Shown: positions 46,359 through 55,374, counted from the stretch's first letter. The stretch is DNA of 64,000 nt from Nostoc sp. LEGE 06077 (GCF_015207705.1 NZ_JADEWI010000028.1:1-64000), one strand, 5' to 3'. Notes: generated by a model from the sequence alone, not told the origin. Made by a program: numbers and translations.

Positions 46359-47786
46359 TTATTTGAAGATTAAATCTAACCGCTGCTGACTAGCTTGCAG
46401 TGCCTCAGTTGGCGAAAGTTTACCTAATAAGACAGCTTCAACTGCCCGTCCGATACCATCAGAAATGCGATTGTAACCAGGAAAAATGGGACGACTGCGG
46501 CCATACTGGGCTTGTTCTAAAAATATTTTTACTTGTGGTATTTTGTTGACAAATTCCTGATATTTTGTACTTTGGCGAGATTTTAAGTTAATCGGTAAAT
46601 AACCAGTTCCTAGGGCTAATTCTGTTTGAAAATCAGCACTCATAGCATATTCTGCAAACTTAAATGTCGCGTTTTGACGTTCTGGTGTGGTTTTAAATAA
46701 GAACAGATTTTCACCACCAATATTAGTCGACTGTTTTTGGTCAGCAGGGAGGGGAAAAACACCAAAATCAACCTGAGTATCTTGAAATTGTCCTAAATTC
46801 CAAGGGCCGTTAATTTGCATAGCGACTTTTCCAGATAACAAGGGGTCTGTTTCATAGCCTCGTTCTGGGCTAGATAACATTGTGGAACCGTCTGTAATTA
46901 AATTACGCCAAAATTGTAAAGCTGCGATCGCTCCTGGATTTTCGGTTAATCTCACACCTGCGGGATTTTGGGCATCACTACTCACCAATTCACCGCCACT
47001 ACTCCACATAAATGGCAGCCAAGTGAAAACAGTAAATTCACCTTTACCTAAAGGCAAAAACATTCCATACTGGTCTATCTGCCCATCATTATTCATATCG
47101 AGTGTTAGTTGTTTGGCAACTTGGCGAAATTCTGCCCAGCTTCGGGGAATTTTCGTAATTCCTGCGGCTTTAAATAAACTCGGACGGTAAAAAATGCCGA
47201 GGTTATTTGTAGCAAAGGGAACTGACCATAATTGGCCTTTGTATTCCATTGACGCATACAAAGTTGGGTCAATTTCGTTTTTGACTGGGGAGTTTGCCAG
47301 CATCTCATCTACAGGAATCAACGCCCCCAGTTCTACTAGTTGCCCGGCAATAGTTGGGTTGTACCACAATAAATCTGGCGGTGCATTGCCAACAACAGCA
47401 GCCAAAATTTTTGGTGTTTGCTGATCTTGTTGCCCAATGTACAAAGACTCTACCTGAATATCTGTATGGGTTTGGTTAAATTTATCTACCAGCTTTTGCA
47501 ATACATCTCGATTTGGTGGTGGATTCACACCATGCCATAAAGTTAGATGAATGACCTTATCTGCGTCGACTCTAGAACGCAGAGTTTGGCATCCACTGAC
47601 AGCAACTATACCTATCAGCAGTAACAAAAGTAATTGCTGTGGATATTGGGGTAATTTCTGTTTGATTCGCCTAAATTTGCGTCTGTTAAGCAAAAACCGC
47701 CCAAATAATCCCTTGAGAAGATGAATCACTAACCTGATAGGGAATAGCAACTCATGAAGAATGAAAGCTAAATTTTGATACTTCAT
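46359..47786 (-). CDS. ABC transporter sugar-binding lipoprotein (MalE/UgpB-like)
   Basis: A 475-residue extracytoplasmic solute-binding protein of the sugar class. After a long basic N-terminus (about 50 residues) come a hydrophobic stretch and lipobox, LLLLLIGIVAVSGC, with the lipidated Cys near residue 66. Then follow IHLTLWHGVNPPPNRDVLQK, VGNAPPDLLWYNPT and INGPWNLGQF, typical of this family. The annotated ATG (47786) may be too early, since signal peptides are usually shorter. No permease or ATPase gene is adjacent, so it is an orphan component. Confidence 0.88.
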   Translation of the reverse strand: MKYQNLAFILHELLFPIRLVIHLLKGLFGRFLLNRRKFRRIKQKLPQYPQQLLLLLLIGIVAVSGCQTLRSRVDADKVIHLTLWHGVNPPPNRDVLQKLVDKFNQTHTDIQVESLYIGQQDQQTPKILAAVVGNAPPDLLWYNPTIAGQLVELGALIPVDEMLANSPVKNEIDPTLYASMEYKGQLWSVPFATNNLGIFYRPSLFKAAGITKIPRSWAEFRQVAKQLTLDMNNDGQIDQYGMFLPLGKGEFTVFTWLPFMWSSGGELVSSDAQNPAGVRLTENPGAIAALQFWRNLITDGSTMLSSPERGYETDPLLSGKVAMQINGPWNLGQFQDTQVDFGVFPLPADQKQSTNIGGENLFLFKTTPERQNATFKFAEYAMSADFQTELALGTGYLPINLKSRQSTKYQEFVNKIPQVKIFLEQAQYGRSRPIFPGYNRISDGIGRAVEAVLLGKLSPTEALQASQQRLDLIFK

Positions 47787-47884
47787 ACTAGCCTGCGGCA
47801 AGCCGCTGCGCGTCTACACACTTCACACTTCACACTTTCCTTGTATATCCTAATCTTTGGAGAGAACATAAATAGTTTCAAATT

Positions 47885-48643
47885 ATGGCAGGTCATAGTA
47901 AATGGGCTAATATTAAGCGCCAAAAAGCTGTAGTAGATGCCAAAAGGGGAAAAACTTTTACTCAGTTATCGCGGGCAATTATTGTGGCGGCGCGAAACGG
48001 TGTACCAGATCCAACCGGGAATTTCCAACTACGCACAGCGATTGACAAGGCAAAAGCTGCGGGTATCCCCAATGACAATATTGAACGAGCGATCGCTAAA
48101 GGTGCAGGTACATTTAACGGCGATAATCATAGTCTGGAAGAAATTCGCTATGAAGGTTACGGCCCTTGTGGTGTCGCTATTTTAATTGAAGCCCTCACCG
48201 ATAATCGCAATCGTACGGCGGCTGATTTACGGGTGGCTTTTAGTAAAAATGGTGGAAATTTGGGTGAGACTGGTTGCGTTAGCTGGATGTTTGACCAAAA
48301 AGGTGTGTGTGTTGTGCAAGGTGTGGTTAATGAAGACCAGCTTTTAGAAGCATCTTTAGAAGGTGGTGCTGAGTCTTATGAAATGACGGAAGAGGAGACG
48401 GCCGAGGTAGTGACGCAGGTTGCTAATTTAGAAATTCTCAACCAAACCCTCAAAGACAAGGGTTTTAAAGTCACTGATGCCGAATTGCGCTGGATTCCCA
48501 GTAATAATGTAGAAGTGACAGACGCAGATCAGGCGCGATCGCTGCTAAAGTTAATCGATACTCTAGAAAGCTTAGATGATGTGCAGAATGTCACATCTAA
48601 TTTTGATATGTCAGAACAGTTATTGGCTGTCAGTATTGTTTAA
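47885..48643 (+). CDS. YebC/PmpR-family regulator
   Basis: A 252-residue cytosolic protein that begins [20 protein letters not shown], the universal YebC signature, and contains [13 protein letters not shown] and [20 protein letters not shown]. The family was described as transcription regulators and more recently as factors that help ribosomes through difficult sequences. The length is typical. It is monocistronic, divergent from the binding-protein gene and convergent with the catalase-related gene. Confidence 0.95.
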   Translation: MAGHSKWANIKRQKAVVDAKRGKTFTQLSRAIIVAARNGVPDPTGNFQLRTAIDKAKAAGIPNDNIERAIAKGAGTFNGDNHSLEEIRYEGYGPCGVAILIEALTDNRNRTAADLRVAFSKNGGNLGETGCVSWMFDQKGVCVVQGVVNEDQLLEASLEGGAESYEMTEEETAEVVTQVANLEILNQTLKDKGFKVTDAELRWIPSNNVEVTDADQARSLLKLIDTLESLDDVQNVTSNFDMSEQLLAVSIV

Positions 48644-48778
48644 GGACATAGCTTTAGTCACATAGATTCAGACATTCTAAAAAAGTGAATGCCAGAAACA
48701 GTAATGTTTTTAACTTCTGTTTCCAGCTTTCTGCTATGTATACAAATTTAGCCGAATCCGAATAGTCATGAGACTGAC

Positions 48779-49972
48779 TTAATATTTTGTCTCAACAGTT
48801 GGTTCTTGATATTTGACTCCTCGTTTACTATGACGAGACTGAGCAACAATGGAATACACAGTGTAGCGCAATCGATTAATCGCACCGACAGGACGATGTA
48901 CTGCTAAACCATTCCCTGGAGAAAAACTGAGATTTTCCCCAAAGTCACTTTCTAAGGGAGAATCAACTTTTTGATGCTTCACTGTCAGACGGCCAATTGT
49001 CAAGAAAGGTGATTCTGCTTCATTCCAAGGAATCGTGGAATCATCAACCGACATCTCTGGTTTAGTTTGAAATTGGATTTGAAAGTCCCAAGTGTATTCA
49101 GCATCAGGCTTGGCTAAAGCTTGAATAATATCTTCTCGATAGTAGTTATCCTCTGCACCTGAAGCTTTGATACGCTGAAGTTCAGTTTCTGGTCTGGACT
49201 CTAGAGGAAGTGGTTGATAGGGTGCTTGACTAGAAACTGGAGTAAACCCATATTTAATTACAGCCGGATATTCCACCGGAACTCGACCTGGTTGAGATGG
49301 GTCAAAATTTGGTTTGAGTCCCACTGCATAGGCCGAAGCACTCCAATAGCGTTCGGTGAGTAAACTTTTAGGAAAACGTTTGAAACTAGTTTGTAGAAGA
49401 TTCGATTCGTAGGGATGTAACTTGAGCCATAACAGCACCAACAACTTAAAAAGCGGAAATAAACCTGCTCGATAAATCGCCAAAAAAAAGCTGTAGAAGT
49501 CTTTAATAGTTCTGACAAAAAAGAGTTCTGTATTGTGGACAATAATATCGTGGGTTTTTAACTCATGACTTTGTGGTAATCTTTCTCCTTCTACCCCAAG
49601 GATTTTCACCGCCATAGAGCGTGTATCACCTTCATAATCATTTTTGACGGAGAATGCACCACTAGCAAATCGTAACCAAACAGGATATTGTTTTGCTTTG
49701 GCAAATAAACCTTGTTTCAGGGAAATTCCTTGAATTTGAGCTTCAGTTAAGGAAGTGCGTTGACGCAATTCTTGTTTAATTGCGGCTTCATCAAAGTCAA
49801 AAATTTCTAAAGTACCTTGAACAGCAGCGTGAGTTTTAGAGTGAGTATCTCGCTTGGCAATTTTTTGCTTCTCACCTCCGTAAAGATTATCCATGTTCTT
49901 TCTGACTAGCTCACTCATGAGAGCGCAATATTTTGCTTCGTCTTGTTCTGGATATTCTGTAAATAGGTTCAT
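48779..49972 (-). CDS. Catalase-related haemoprotein, probable fatty-acid 10S-hydroperoxide lyase
   Basis: A 397-residue member of the catalase-related family, shorter than true catalases (about 480 or more). KTHAAVQGTLEIF carries the distal Thr-His pair (Thr47-His48) seen in allene-oxide-synthase-like catalase relatives. RFASGAFSVKNDYEGDTRSM and the C-terminal HRPVGAINRLRYTVY with SRHSKRG are typical of this group. In Nostoc punctiforme a catalase-related protein next to a COX-like dioxygenase cleaves linoleate 10S-hydroperoxide to 1-octen-3-ol, 2-octenol and 10-oxo-8-decenoic acid. The same neighbour is present here (upstream, 112 bp away), so orthology is likely. An allene-oxide-synthase-like activity is the alternative. 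Confidence 0.82.
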   Translation of the reverse strand: MNLFTEYPEQDEAKYCALMSELVRKNMDNLYGGEKQKIAKRDTHSKTHAAVQGTLEIFDFDEAAIKQELRQRTSLTEAQIQGISLKQGLFAKAKQYPVWLRFASGAFSVKNDYEGDTRSMAVKILGVEGERLPQSHELKTHDIIVHNTELFFVRTIKDFYSFFLAIYRAGLFPLFKLLVLLWLKLHPYESNLLQTSFKRFPKSLLTERYWSASAYAVGLKPNFDPSQPGRVPVEYPAVIKYGFTPVSSQAPYQPLPLESRPETELQRIKASGAEDNYYREDIIQALAKPDAEYTWDFQIQFQTKPEMSVDDSTIPWNEAESPFLTIGRLTVKHQKVDSPLESDFGENLSFSPGNGLAVHRPVGAINRLRYTVYSIVAQSRHSKRGVKYQEPTVETKY

Positions 49973-50022
49973 TGTTCAACAGATAGATAGAATAATTGTG
50001 GTGAGATATTTTTTAACCTTTA

Positions 50023-50058
50023 TATCCCCAACTTCTCAAAGAAGTTGAGGATATTTTT
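50023..50058. repeat. Hairpin between the dioxygenase and lyase genes
   Basis: TATCCCCAACTTC pairs with GAAGTTGAGGATA (one mismatch) around a 5-nt loop, with TTTTT following on the plus strand. Both flanking genes are on the minus strand, where no T tract follows, so full termination is unlikely. It may tune lyase expression or simply be a dispersed repeat related to 43369-43405. Confidence 0.65.
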
Positions 50059-50084
50059 GTCCTGATCAATCAAACTCAAATCAG

Positions 50085-51722
50085 CTATTCCTTGTGCAAA
50101 TCAAAAGTAACTTTATACTTTTTGCCTGATGACGGAACGTTGCGATTAACTAAGTCTGAGACGGTATTTGTAGTTTGATATATTTCCCAGCCTATAGGCG
50201 AAAGAGTATCTTTGTTAAAGATTTTAGGTGATAACAAAGGATTAGTTAGTGCCTGAGAAAAAGCATCAATCCCAATTAAACGTGCTACTAAAGGAGGGAT
50301 GGTTGAATTTTGGCGCACATCTTCAGAGTAGAGTCCAACAAAAAACTCAATATTATCAACATGACCATAGAATTCTTTAAGTTTCTGTTGAGTAAATTCA
50401 TCACCAGTAATTTGATCAAAGCTGGTAACTCTGGGGAAACCACACAATTCTCGATAATCGTTATATCCAGCTAATTGCAGTTCTCGTCCTAATCTAATGG
50501 AAGGTAATTCAGCTAATTCAACTAATATATCAGGCGTGTTGAATAAACCAATTCTTGTTCCTGGTTGAGAACAAGTTTCCTCCATTAATGCTCCCAAGCC
50601 TTGGTCAATTAAGATTTTATTATTCCAGAGAGTTGTAGCAACATGAGTGGGTTTACCGTTACAGGTAAACGTTTCAGGAATCGCACTATGCCAGCGATAA
50701 ACAAAGTCAAATTCAATTGACATATGATTGGTACGATACCAACTTTCCTTTGTAAAAGCTTCAGGATCAGCAAATAGTTTAAAGTGATAAGGAGTGATGT
50801 GATTAATGTACTCTTCCATAATGATTTTGAGAATAATTGCCATGAGAATATTTCTCGAAGTTTGGAAGAGGCGTTCATCATCCCAATCGGGGTAATTACT
50901 GGCTAATACATCACATAAACGATTATGTTCCCGCAGACAGAGAGTATTGAGCATGACATAGCCAATCTGCACATTGGCGCGTTCTACCCCCATTGCAAAC
51001 AGATATTGTTTTTTATCTGCTGGCTGTCTTTTTTCATCGTTAATAGGTTCATAAAGACCGACAAATTGCGGGTCAACTATCCCCTGGGCTGGATCAGCAT
51101 AATAAAATAGAGGATATTCTTCTTCTACACCATCTTGGCGTTTGAGTTTTTGAGTTTTGAATTTACCACCTTCGAAGCTGCGTAAAAGATGTGTTTGTTT
51201 TCGGGTTAAACCATAAACATTACACAAATCAATTTCATGATTGGATGTATTTTTTAATTTATTAGTGTGGTCGAGACGCAGAAAACTATCAGTAAACCAC
51301 TGCACCCAATAGGGAAACAGCATTGTTGATTTGCTAGAGTAAATTGTTTTCCCGTCTCTTTTGTGGAATAAAATCGCTAGGTCTTCAACCTTTGGTAGAT
51401 TATTTGGGTCGTTTAATTTGGGATTAGGTGGTAAATGTCGTCCGGTATAAGTGCGATCGTTGAGTGAGTCCCAGGAAGTATAAGTATCAGTTTTCTTCTC
51501 CTTATCGGTATCAGGAATATGCTTATCTAGTGTCATCATACTGTAGGGATTAGGACGAGTAGGAATTTTGTAGATGAGACTATTGAGCAATGCTTTGTTA
51601 ACTTTACGTTTGATAGATTCGTTGCTTTGAAGTAATTGCCAAAGCCCTTTAAAATTAGTTAAAACTAATGTTTGAATTTTGTTGTTTAAACCGTCTTTAG
51701 ATGTGTCTCTTTGACCAGCCAT
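50085..51722 (-). CDS. Cyclooxygenase-related haem dioxygenase, probable linoleate 10S-dioxygenase
   Basis: A 545-residue animal-peroxidase-fold protein strikingly like cyclooxygenases. TWDSLNDRTYTGRHLPP-type start is seen as YTSWDSLNDRTYTGRHLPP; LCLREHNRLCDVLASNYPDW, then DERLFQTSRNILMAIILKI, and YRWH (about residues 342-345) holds the catalytic Tyr and proximal haem His. A YRWH signature and adjacency to a catalase-related gene are known for Nostoc punctiforme linoleate 10S-dioxygenase. By eye the COX distal segment AQHFTHQF aligns with VQWFTDSF, placing Asp145 where COX has its distal His. No signal peptide or EGF domain is present. A TAGGTAA ribosome-binding site precedes the ATG; the lipase gene lies 74 bp upstream. 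Confidence 0.87.
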   Translation of the reverse strand: MAGQRDTSKDGLNNKIQTLVLTNFKGLWQLLQSNESIKRKVNKALLNSLIYKIPTRPNPYSMMTLDKHIPDTDKEKKTDTYTSWDSLNDRTYTGRHLPPNPKLNDPNNLPKVEDLAILFHKRDGKTIYSSKSTMLFPYWVQWFTDSFLRLDHTNKLKNTSNHEIDLCNVYGLTRKQTHLLRSFEGGKFKTQKLKRQDGVEEEYPLFYYADPAQGIVDPQFVGLYEPINDEKRQPADKKQYLFAMGVERANVQIGYVMLNTLCLREHNRLCDVLASNYPDWDDERLFQTSRNILMAIILKIIMEEYINHITPYHFKLFADPEAFTKESWYRTNHMSIEFDFVYRWHSAIPETFTCNGKPTHVATTLWNNKILIDQGLGALMEETCSQPGTRIGLFNTPDILVELAELPSIRLGRELQLAGYNDYRELCGFPRVTSFDQITGDEFTQQKLKEFYGHVDNIEFFVGLYSEDVRQNSTIPPLVARLIGIDAFSQALTNPLLSPKIFNKDTLSPIGWEIYQTTNTVSDLVNRNVPSSGKKYKVTFDLHKE

Positions 51723-51796
51723 AATGATTACCTATGTATTGCTTGAACTTGAATTTGGTATTTTGAGCGATCGCCAAAAAATTTCCTAATCTGGAA

Positions 51797-52807
51797 TTAA
51801 TCCAATAATTTGGAAATAATGCTTTTTAAATTTTTGGGTCTGTAGTCCTTGCGACCTTTGAGGCGGTTGATTGCACTGTCATGAATATCTTCAATAGCAT
51901 CACCAACCTCACGCAGCTTGATTCCTGCTAATTTAAAGAACCCAGGATCGTTCTTAAATTCACATTCATAATTGGGGTTGATACCTGTGGGAATTACACT
52001 TGTATCGAAGTCCAGTCCTAATCCTAAATCACCGACAGAATCAATCATCCACTGTAAGGCTGCATCAGATAATCCGCTGTGTTCTTCAGTTCCACCACCA
52101 ACGCAACCATGCTCACCAGGAAACCACTTTTGAATTACTCGTTGATGTGTCGCTTCAGGATGAGCTTTCATTGGGGTTACATCAAAGATTTCTCGGATTT
52201 CATCGATCGCCATTGCGTGGATCGCATTCTGAATATCTTTGTTTAAAGTAGTGTCATGGAATCGGTAGCGTTGATTAAGTTGGTCGTGAAACTTTTTGAA
52301 GACAGCTAACCCAGGAATCCCCAGCGCTCCTACGGTGTCAAAACAACCAATTAAGGTGATAGGAACTCTTTCTCCGTATGTGTTGCGATAGTTTACGGCT
52401 TCTTTGTCTTTAGGCTTGACATTACGGTTACGATAAAGCTCGTAAGCTTCGTGTGCTTTGGTGATATGCGGTCGGTCTAGCAAACCTGAACAATAGATCA
52501 TTCCTGCTAGACTTCTGACTGTATAAGCACCACGACTAAAACCAAATAAATAAATTTCATCACCAGGAACATAGTTAAGAACCAAAAATCGATAGCCATC
52601 TTCAATATTTCTATCGATTCCTAATCCAGTAGCTCCTCCCAAAACCTTTTGACTCTCAGAGCCAATTCCTTCATCATAGAAAACAATCTGGGGAACTCCA
52701 TCTTGAGCAATTGGTTTCACCGATTGAGCCAGCTTCACCACATTGCTTGGATACGGACTAGCTAACTGTTGCCAAGTTCCATCACAACAAATAACAAGAC
52801 GTTTCAT
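51797..52807 (-). CDS. DUF2235/Tle1-like alpha/beta-hydrolase, probable (phospho)lipase
   Basis: A 336-residue cytosolic hydrolase. It begins MKRLVICCDGTWQ, the DUF2235 signature, carries the nucleophile elbow FGFSRGAYTVRSLAG (Ser91) and has CFDTVGALGIP plus WFPGEHGCVGGG, which should provide the acid and His. The family includes type VI effectors of the Tle1 class with phospholipase A activity; here no type VI genes are nearby. It is the first of three same-strand genes (74 bp before the dioxygenase), so it may release linoleate or oleate from membrane lipids for oxygenation. The role is inference; the family call is firm. Confidence 0.88.
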   Translation of the reverse strand: MKRLVICCDGTWQQLASPYPSNVVKLAQSVKPIAQDGVPQIVFYDEGIGSESQKVLGGATGLGIDRNIEDGYRFLVLNYVPGDEIYLFGFSRGAYTVRSLAGMIYCSGLLDRPHITKAHEAYELYRNRNVKPKDKEAVNYRNTYGERVPITLIGCFDTVGALGIPGLAVFKKFHDQLNQRYRFHDTTLNKDIQNAIHAMAIDEIREIFDVTPMKAHPEATHQRVIQKWFPGEHGCVGGGTEEHSGLSDAALQWMIDSVGDLGLGLDFDTSVIPTGINPNYECEFKNDPGFFKLAGIKLREVGDAIEDIHDSAINRLKGRKDYRPKNLKSIISKLLD

Positions 52808-53177
52808 TGTTCTGTTTTAAAGTTTGAGAGTAGTTTGAATGAGCAGAACAAAAAATGTCACAATTTTGCTCATATTTATAAGCCAAATCAAGACTATTTT
52901 TTAGGCATAAGAATTATGTTTTTTTATTATTTAAATAGCCATACGTTAGACTACAAATACTTACTTAATCCAGCAAGTATTTGTACAATAAGTTTACTTT
53001 TTGGCTATTTTAAAGGACAGTTAAGACATTTAAGACATTTAAGCCAATGCAAATAGTTAAAAAAGTTAATAAAAGACTTCAGTATGTTGATGGAATTGGA
53101 AACTTCGCTGATTAACTTGCTCTATCAGGGGCGATCGCGTAAGAATAATATTTAAGATGGCTTAACTTCTCTTAACA
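52808..53177. other. Divergent intergenic region upstream of the oxylipin genes
   Basis: About 370 bp, very AT-rich, holding the promoters of the lipase-dioxygenase-lyase genes (minus) and the hydroxylase gene (plus). A short tandem AAGACATTT occurs twice near 53022-53041. A plus-strand frame at 52769-53056 has no coding character. I cannot name an operator. Confidence 0.5.
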
Positions 53178-54446
53178 ATGGCGCTAACCCAACCTACTCA
53201 AACTCTTTCTCCTCAGCAACCCGCAGCAGACAAACGGGGATACGACTATGATTTGGTAATTGTCGGCGGTGGAATTGTTGGGTTAACCCTAGCCGCTGCT
53301 TTAAAAGACTCTGGCTTAAATATTCTGCTAATTGAAGCCAAGGTAACATCAGCATCCGTGGCAAAAGGCCAAGCTTACGCAGTCCATTTGCTTTCGGCGC
53401 TGATTTACCAAGGTATTGGAGTTTGGGATAAAATCTTACCCCAAATTGCCAAATACCGCCATGTGCGGCTTTCGGATGCTGATTATCCTGATGTGGTGGA
53501 ATTTGCAACGGCTGATCTGGCTAAAGATACACCAGAGTTAGGTTACGTTGCTGAACACCAAGCTTTGTTACAGCCGTTGCAGGAATTTGTCCAGAAATGC
53601 CCAAATGTGAATTATCTGTGTCCGGCGGAAGTTGTTAACACGCAACATCAGCAAGATATCGTGGCAATTGAGATCAAAATTTCTGAACAGATATATACAG
53701 TCCGCAGTAAGTTATTAGTGGCGGCGGATGGATCGCGATCGCCTATTCGCCAAGCAGCTGGCATCAAAACTCATGGTTGGAAATATTGGCAATCTTGTAT
53801 AGTTGCTTTTGTCAAACCGGAGAAATCCCACAACGATACAGCTTACGAAAGATTTTGGCCTAGCGGCCCGTTTGCGATTTTACCTTTACCGGGGAACCGT
53901 TGCCGCATTGTCTGGACAGCACCCCATGAAGAAGCCAAAGCCTTGTGTGCTTTGGATGATGATCAATTTTTGGCAGAATTAAGCCGCCGTTACGGTGATC
54001 AGATGGGCAAATTGGAATTATTAGGCGATCGCTTCGTCTTCCCCGTCCAACTCATGCAAAGCGATCGCTATGTCCTCCCCCGTTTGGCGTTAATTGGTGA
54101 TGCAGCCCACAACTGTCATCCCGTCGGCGGACAAGGTTTAAATCTCGGTATTCGGGATGCAGCCGCCCTCGCCCAAGTTATCCAAACAGCCCACGCCAAA
54201 GGCGAAGATATCGGTAAAATTCGAGTTCTCAAACGCTATGAACGCTGGCGGAAACTGGAAAACTTGACAATTTTGGGTTTCACCGATTTATTAGACCGGA
54301 TGTTTTCTAACCGAATCTTACCCTTAGTTGTGTTGCGGCGTTTGGGTTTATGGTTAATGCAGCGGGTTCCCGTATTAAAGGTATTTGCCCTCAAGTTAAT
54401 GATTGGCTTAAAGGGGCGGACTCCGCAATTAGCACAACGGTTTTAG
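53178..54446 (+). CDS. FAD-dependent hydroxylase, UbiH/Coq6 family
   Basis: A 422-residue flavoprotein monooxygenase. It shows the FAD Rossmann motif DLVIVGGGIVGLTLAAAL (about residues 26-43), the DG motif in LLVAADGSRSPIRQAAG, and the GD motif in LALIGDAAHNCHPVGGQGLN, followed by LNLGIRDAAAL as in UbiH/UbiF/Coq6. In cyanobacteria such proteins are candidates for ring hydroxylation of plastoquinone or related quinones. The first ~20 residues are a disordered extension. It is divergent from the oxylipin genes and need not be related to them. Confidence 0.9.
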   Translation: MALTQPTQTLSPQQPAADKRGYDYDLVIVGGGIVGLTLAAALKDSGLNILLIEAKVTSASVAKGQAYAVHLLSALIYQGIGVWDKILPQIAKYRHVRLSDADYPDVVEFATADLAKDTPELGYVAEHQALLQPLQEFVQKCPNVNYLCPAEVVNTQHQQDIVAIEIKISEQIYTVRSKLLVAADGSRSPIRQAAGIKTHGWKYWQSCIVAFVKPEKSHNDTAYERFWPSGPFAILPLPGNRCRIVWTAPHEEAKALCALDDDQFLAELSRRYGDQMGKLELLGDRFVFPVQLMQSDRYVLPRLALIGDAAHNCHPVGGQGLNLGIRDAAALAQVIQTAHAKGEDIGKIRVLKRYERWRKLENLTILGFTDLLDRMFSNRILPLVVLRRLGLWLMQRVPVLKVFALKLMIGLKGRTPQLAQRF

Positions 54447-54906
54447 AAATTCAATACCAGATTTTGTCGGTGCGATCAGGTTGGGAATAGTAGATGCAAT
54501 ATTCATTAGCCAACAATGCAAATGACCCAAAATCACAACTCCAAGCCAAACCCTCTCACCAACTCTAATTCCCCCTCCTCGCAGGCCTACCGTGTACACA
54601 CAAGTTAAAAACTTTCGTGTTCAACCACATCCCGCCTAGAACTAAAGTTCCAGGCTCATAGCTAAAGTCCACAAAGCGTGGACTGGAAGAGATTTCTGCT
54701 TCAGTCATCTTTAGATGACTTGCGCTGACTCGGAATTCATTCCGAGACGGGACAGATGCAACTACACGAATATTTCTGTGTACACCGTAGGCCAGCGAGG
54801 CGCGATCGCCAATACTTTACCAATTTCTTGCTAAATGTATCACCTGCTTGCCAAGATGAATAATTATAGTTATACTAAATATTACGTACGCTAAGTAATT
54901 TCTATA
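54447..54906. other. Intergenic region containing a hairpin-chain repeat element
   Basis: About 460 bp. The core (54585-54792) is a repeat element listed separately; the remainder includes part of a CCCTCTCACC-type dispersed repeat (about 54550) and the AT-rich region just before marR, with TACTAAATA near 54872. Confidence 0.55.
54585..54792. mobile_element. MITE-like element: terminal inverted repeats flanking a chain of hairpins
   Basis: The ends GCCTACCGTGTACACA and TGTGTACACCGTAGGC are inverted repeats with one mismatch. Between them lie several small palindromes: GAACTAAAGTTC, AGTCCAC/GTGGACT, AGTCATC/GATGACT and TCGGAATTCATTCCGA. It encodes no protein. About 208 bp with terminal inverted repeats fits a non-autonomous mobile element, but no target duplication was established. 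Confidence 0.55.
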
Positions 54907-55374
54907 ATGGTTGTCAAACCTGATAATTCTACCGCATTAGAGTCGTGGCAGCAAGTTTTAGCACCTTACAATTTAGGGTATCGAATCAAGCTGCTTTCAC
55001 AACTGCTTACCCGCAAGTTTACTGAGAAACTAGAACCTTTTGGACTAACGCCATTTCATTGGTTGGTATTGTGCTGTTTGTGGCAAGAAGATGGTTTACC
55101 CACATCCAGTATTGGCGAGAAGTTGCAACAGGTGGGTGGGACTTTAACAGGCGTACTAGACCGGATGGAAGAACGCGGCTTAGTCCGTCGAGAACGGGAT
55201 GTACATGATCGCCGTATTTGGCGCATCTGGTTGACGGATGCGGGTAAGGAATTGGAAAAAGTTTTACCGCCACTGGCCGCAGAATTACGGGATGAAGCTA
55301 TGGGTGGAATTTCCGCTACTGATCGTGAGTTCTTTTCGCAACTCCTAAATAAAGCAATTGCTAACCTATCTTAA
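54907..55374 (+). CDS. MarR-family transcriptional regulator
   Basis: A 155-residue winged-helix repressor-type protein. The core reads KFTEKLEPFGLTPFHWLVLC (helix 2), LPTSSIGEKLQQVGGTLTGV and LDRMEERGLVRRERDVHDRR (recognition helix and wing), as in MarR/SlyA. Such regulators are released from DNA by aromatic or lipophilic ligands. It sits directly upstream of an EmrA-EmrB-like efflux set on the same strand, so it most likely controls those genes and itself. Confidence 0.93.
   Translation: MVVKPDNSTALESWQQVLAPYNLGYRIKLLSQLLTRKFTEKLEPFGLTPFHWLVLCCLWQEDGLPTSSIGEKLQQVGGTLTGVLDRMEERGLVRRERDVHDRRIWRIWLTDAGKELEKVLPPLAAELRDEAMGGISATDREFFSQLLNKAIANLS

Noticed and set aside
48779-49972. True catalase for peroxide detoxification
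   Set aside because: It is too short, and the adjacent YRWH-type dioxygenase points to fatty-acid hydroperoxide chemistry.
51797-52807. DUF2235 protein as a type VI secretion effector
   Set aside because: No type VI structural, VgrG or immunity gene is nearby; the oxylipin neighbourhood offers a simpler context, though secretion cannot be excluded.
52769-53056. Plus-strand frame of 95 codons upstream of the hydroxylase
   Set aside because: It is AT-rich, starts inside the lipase gene on the opposite strand and looks non-coding.
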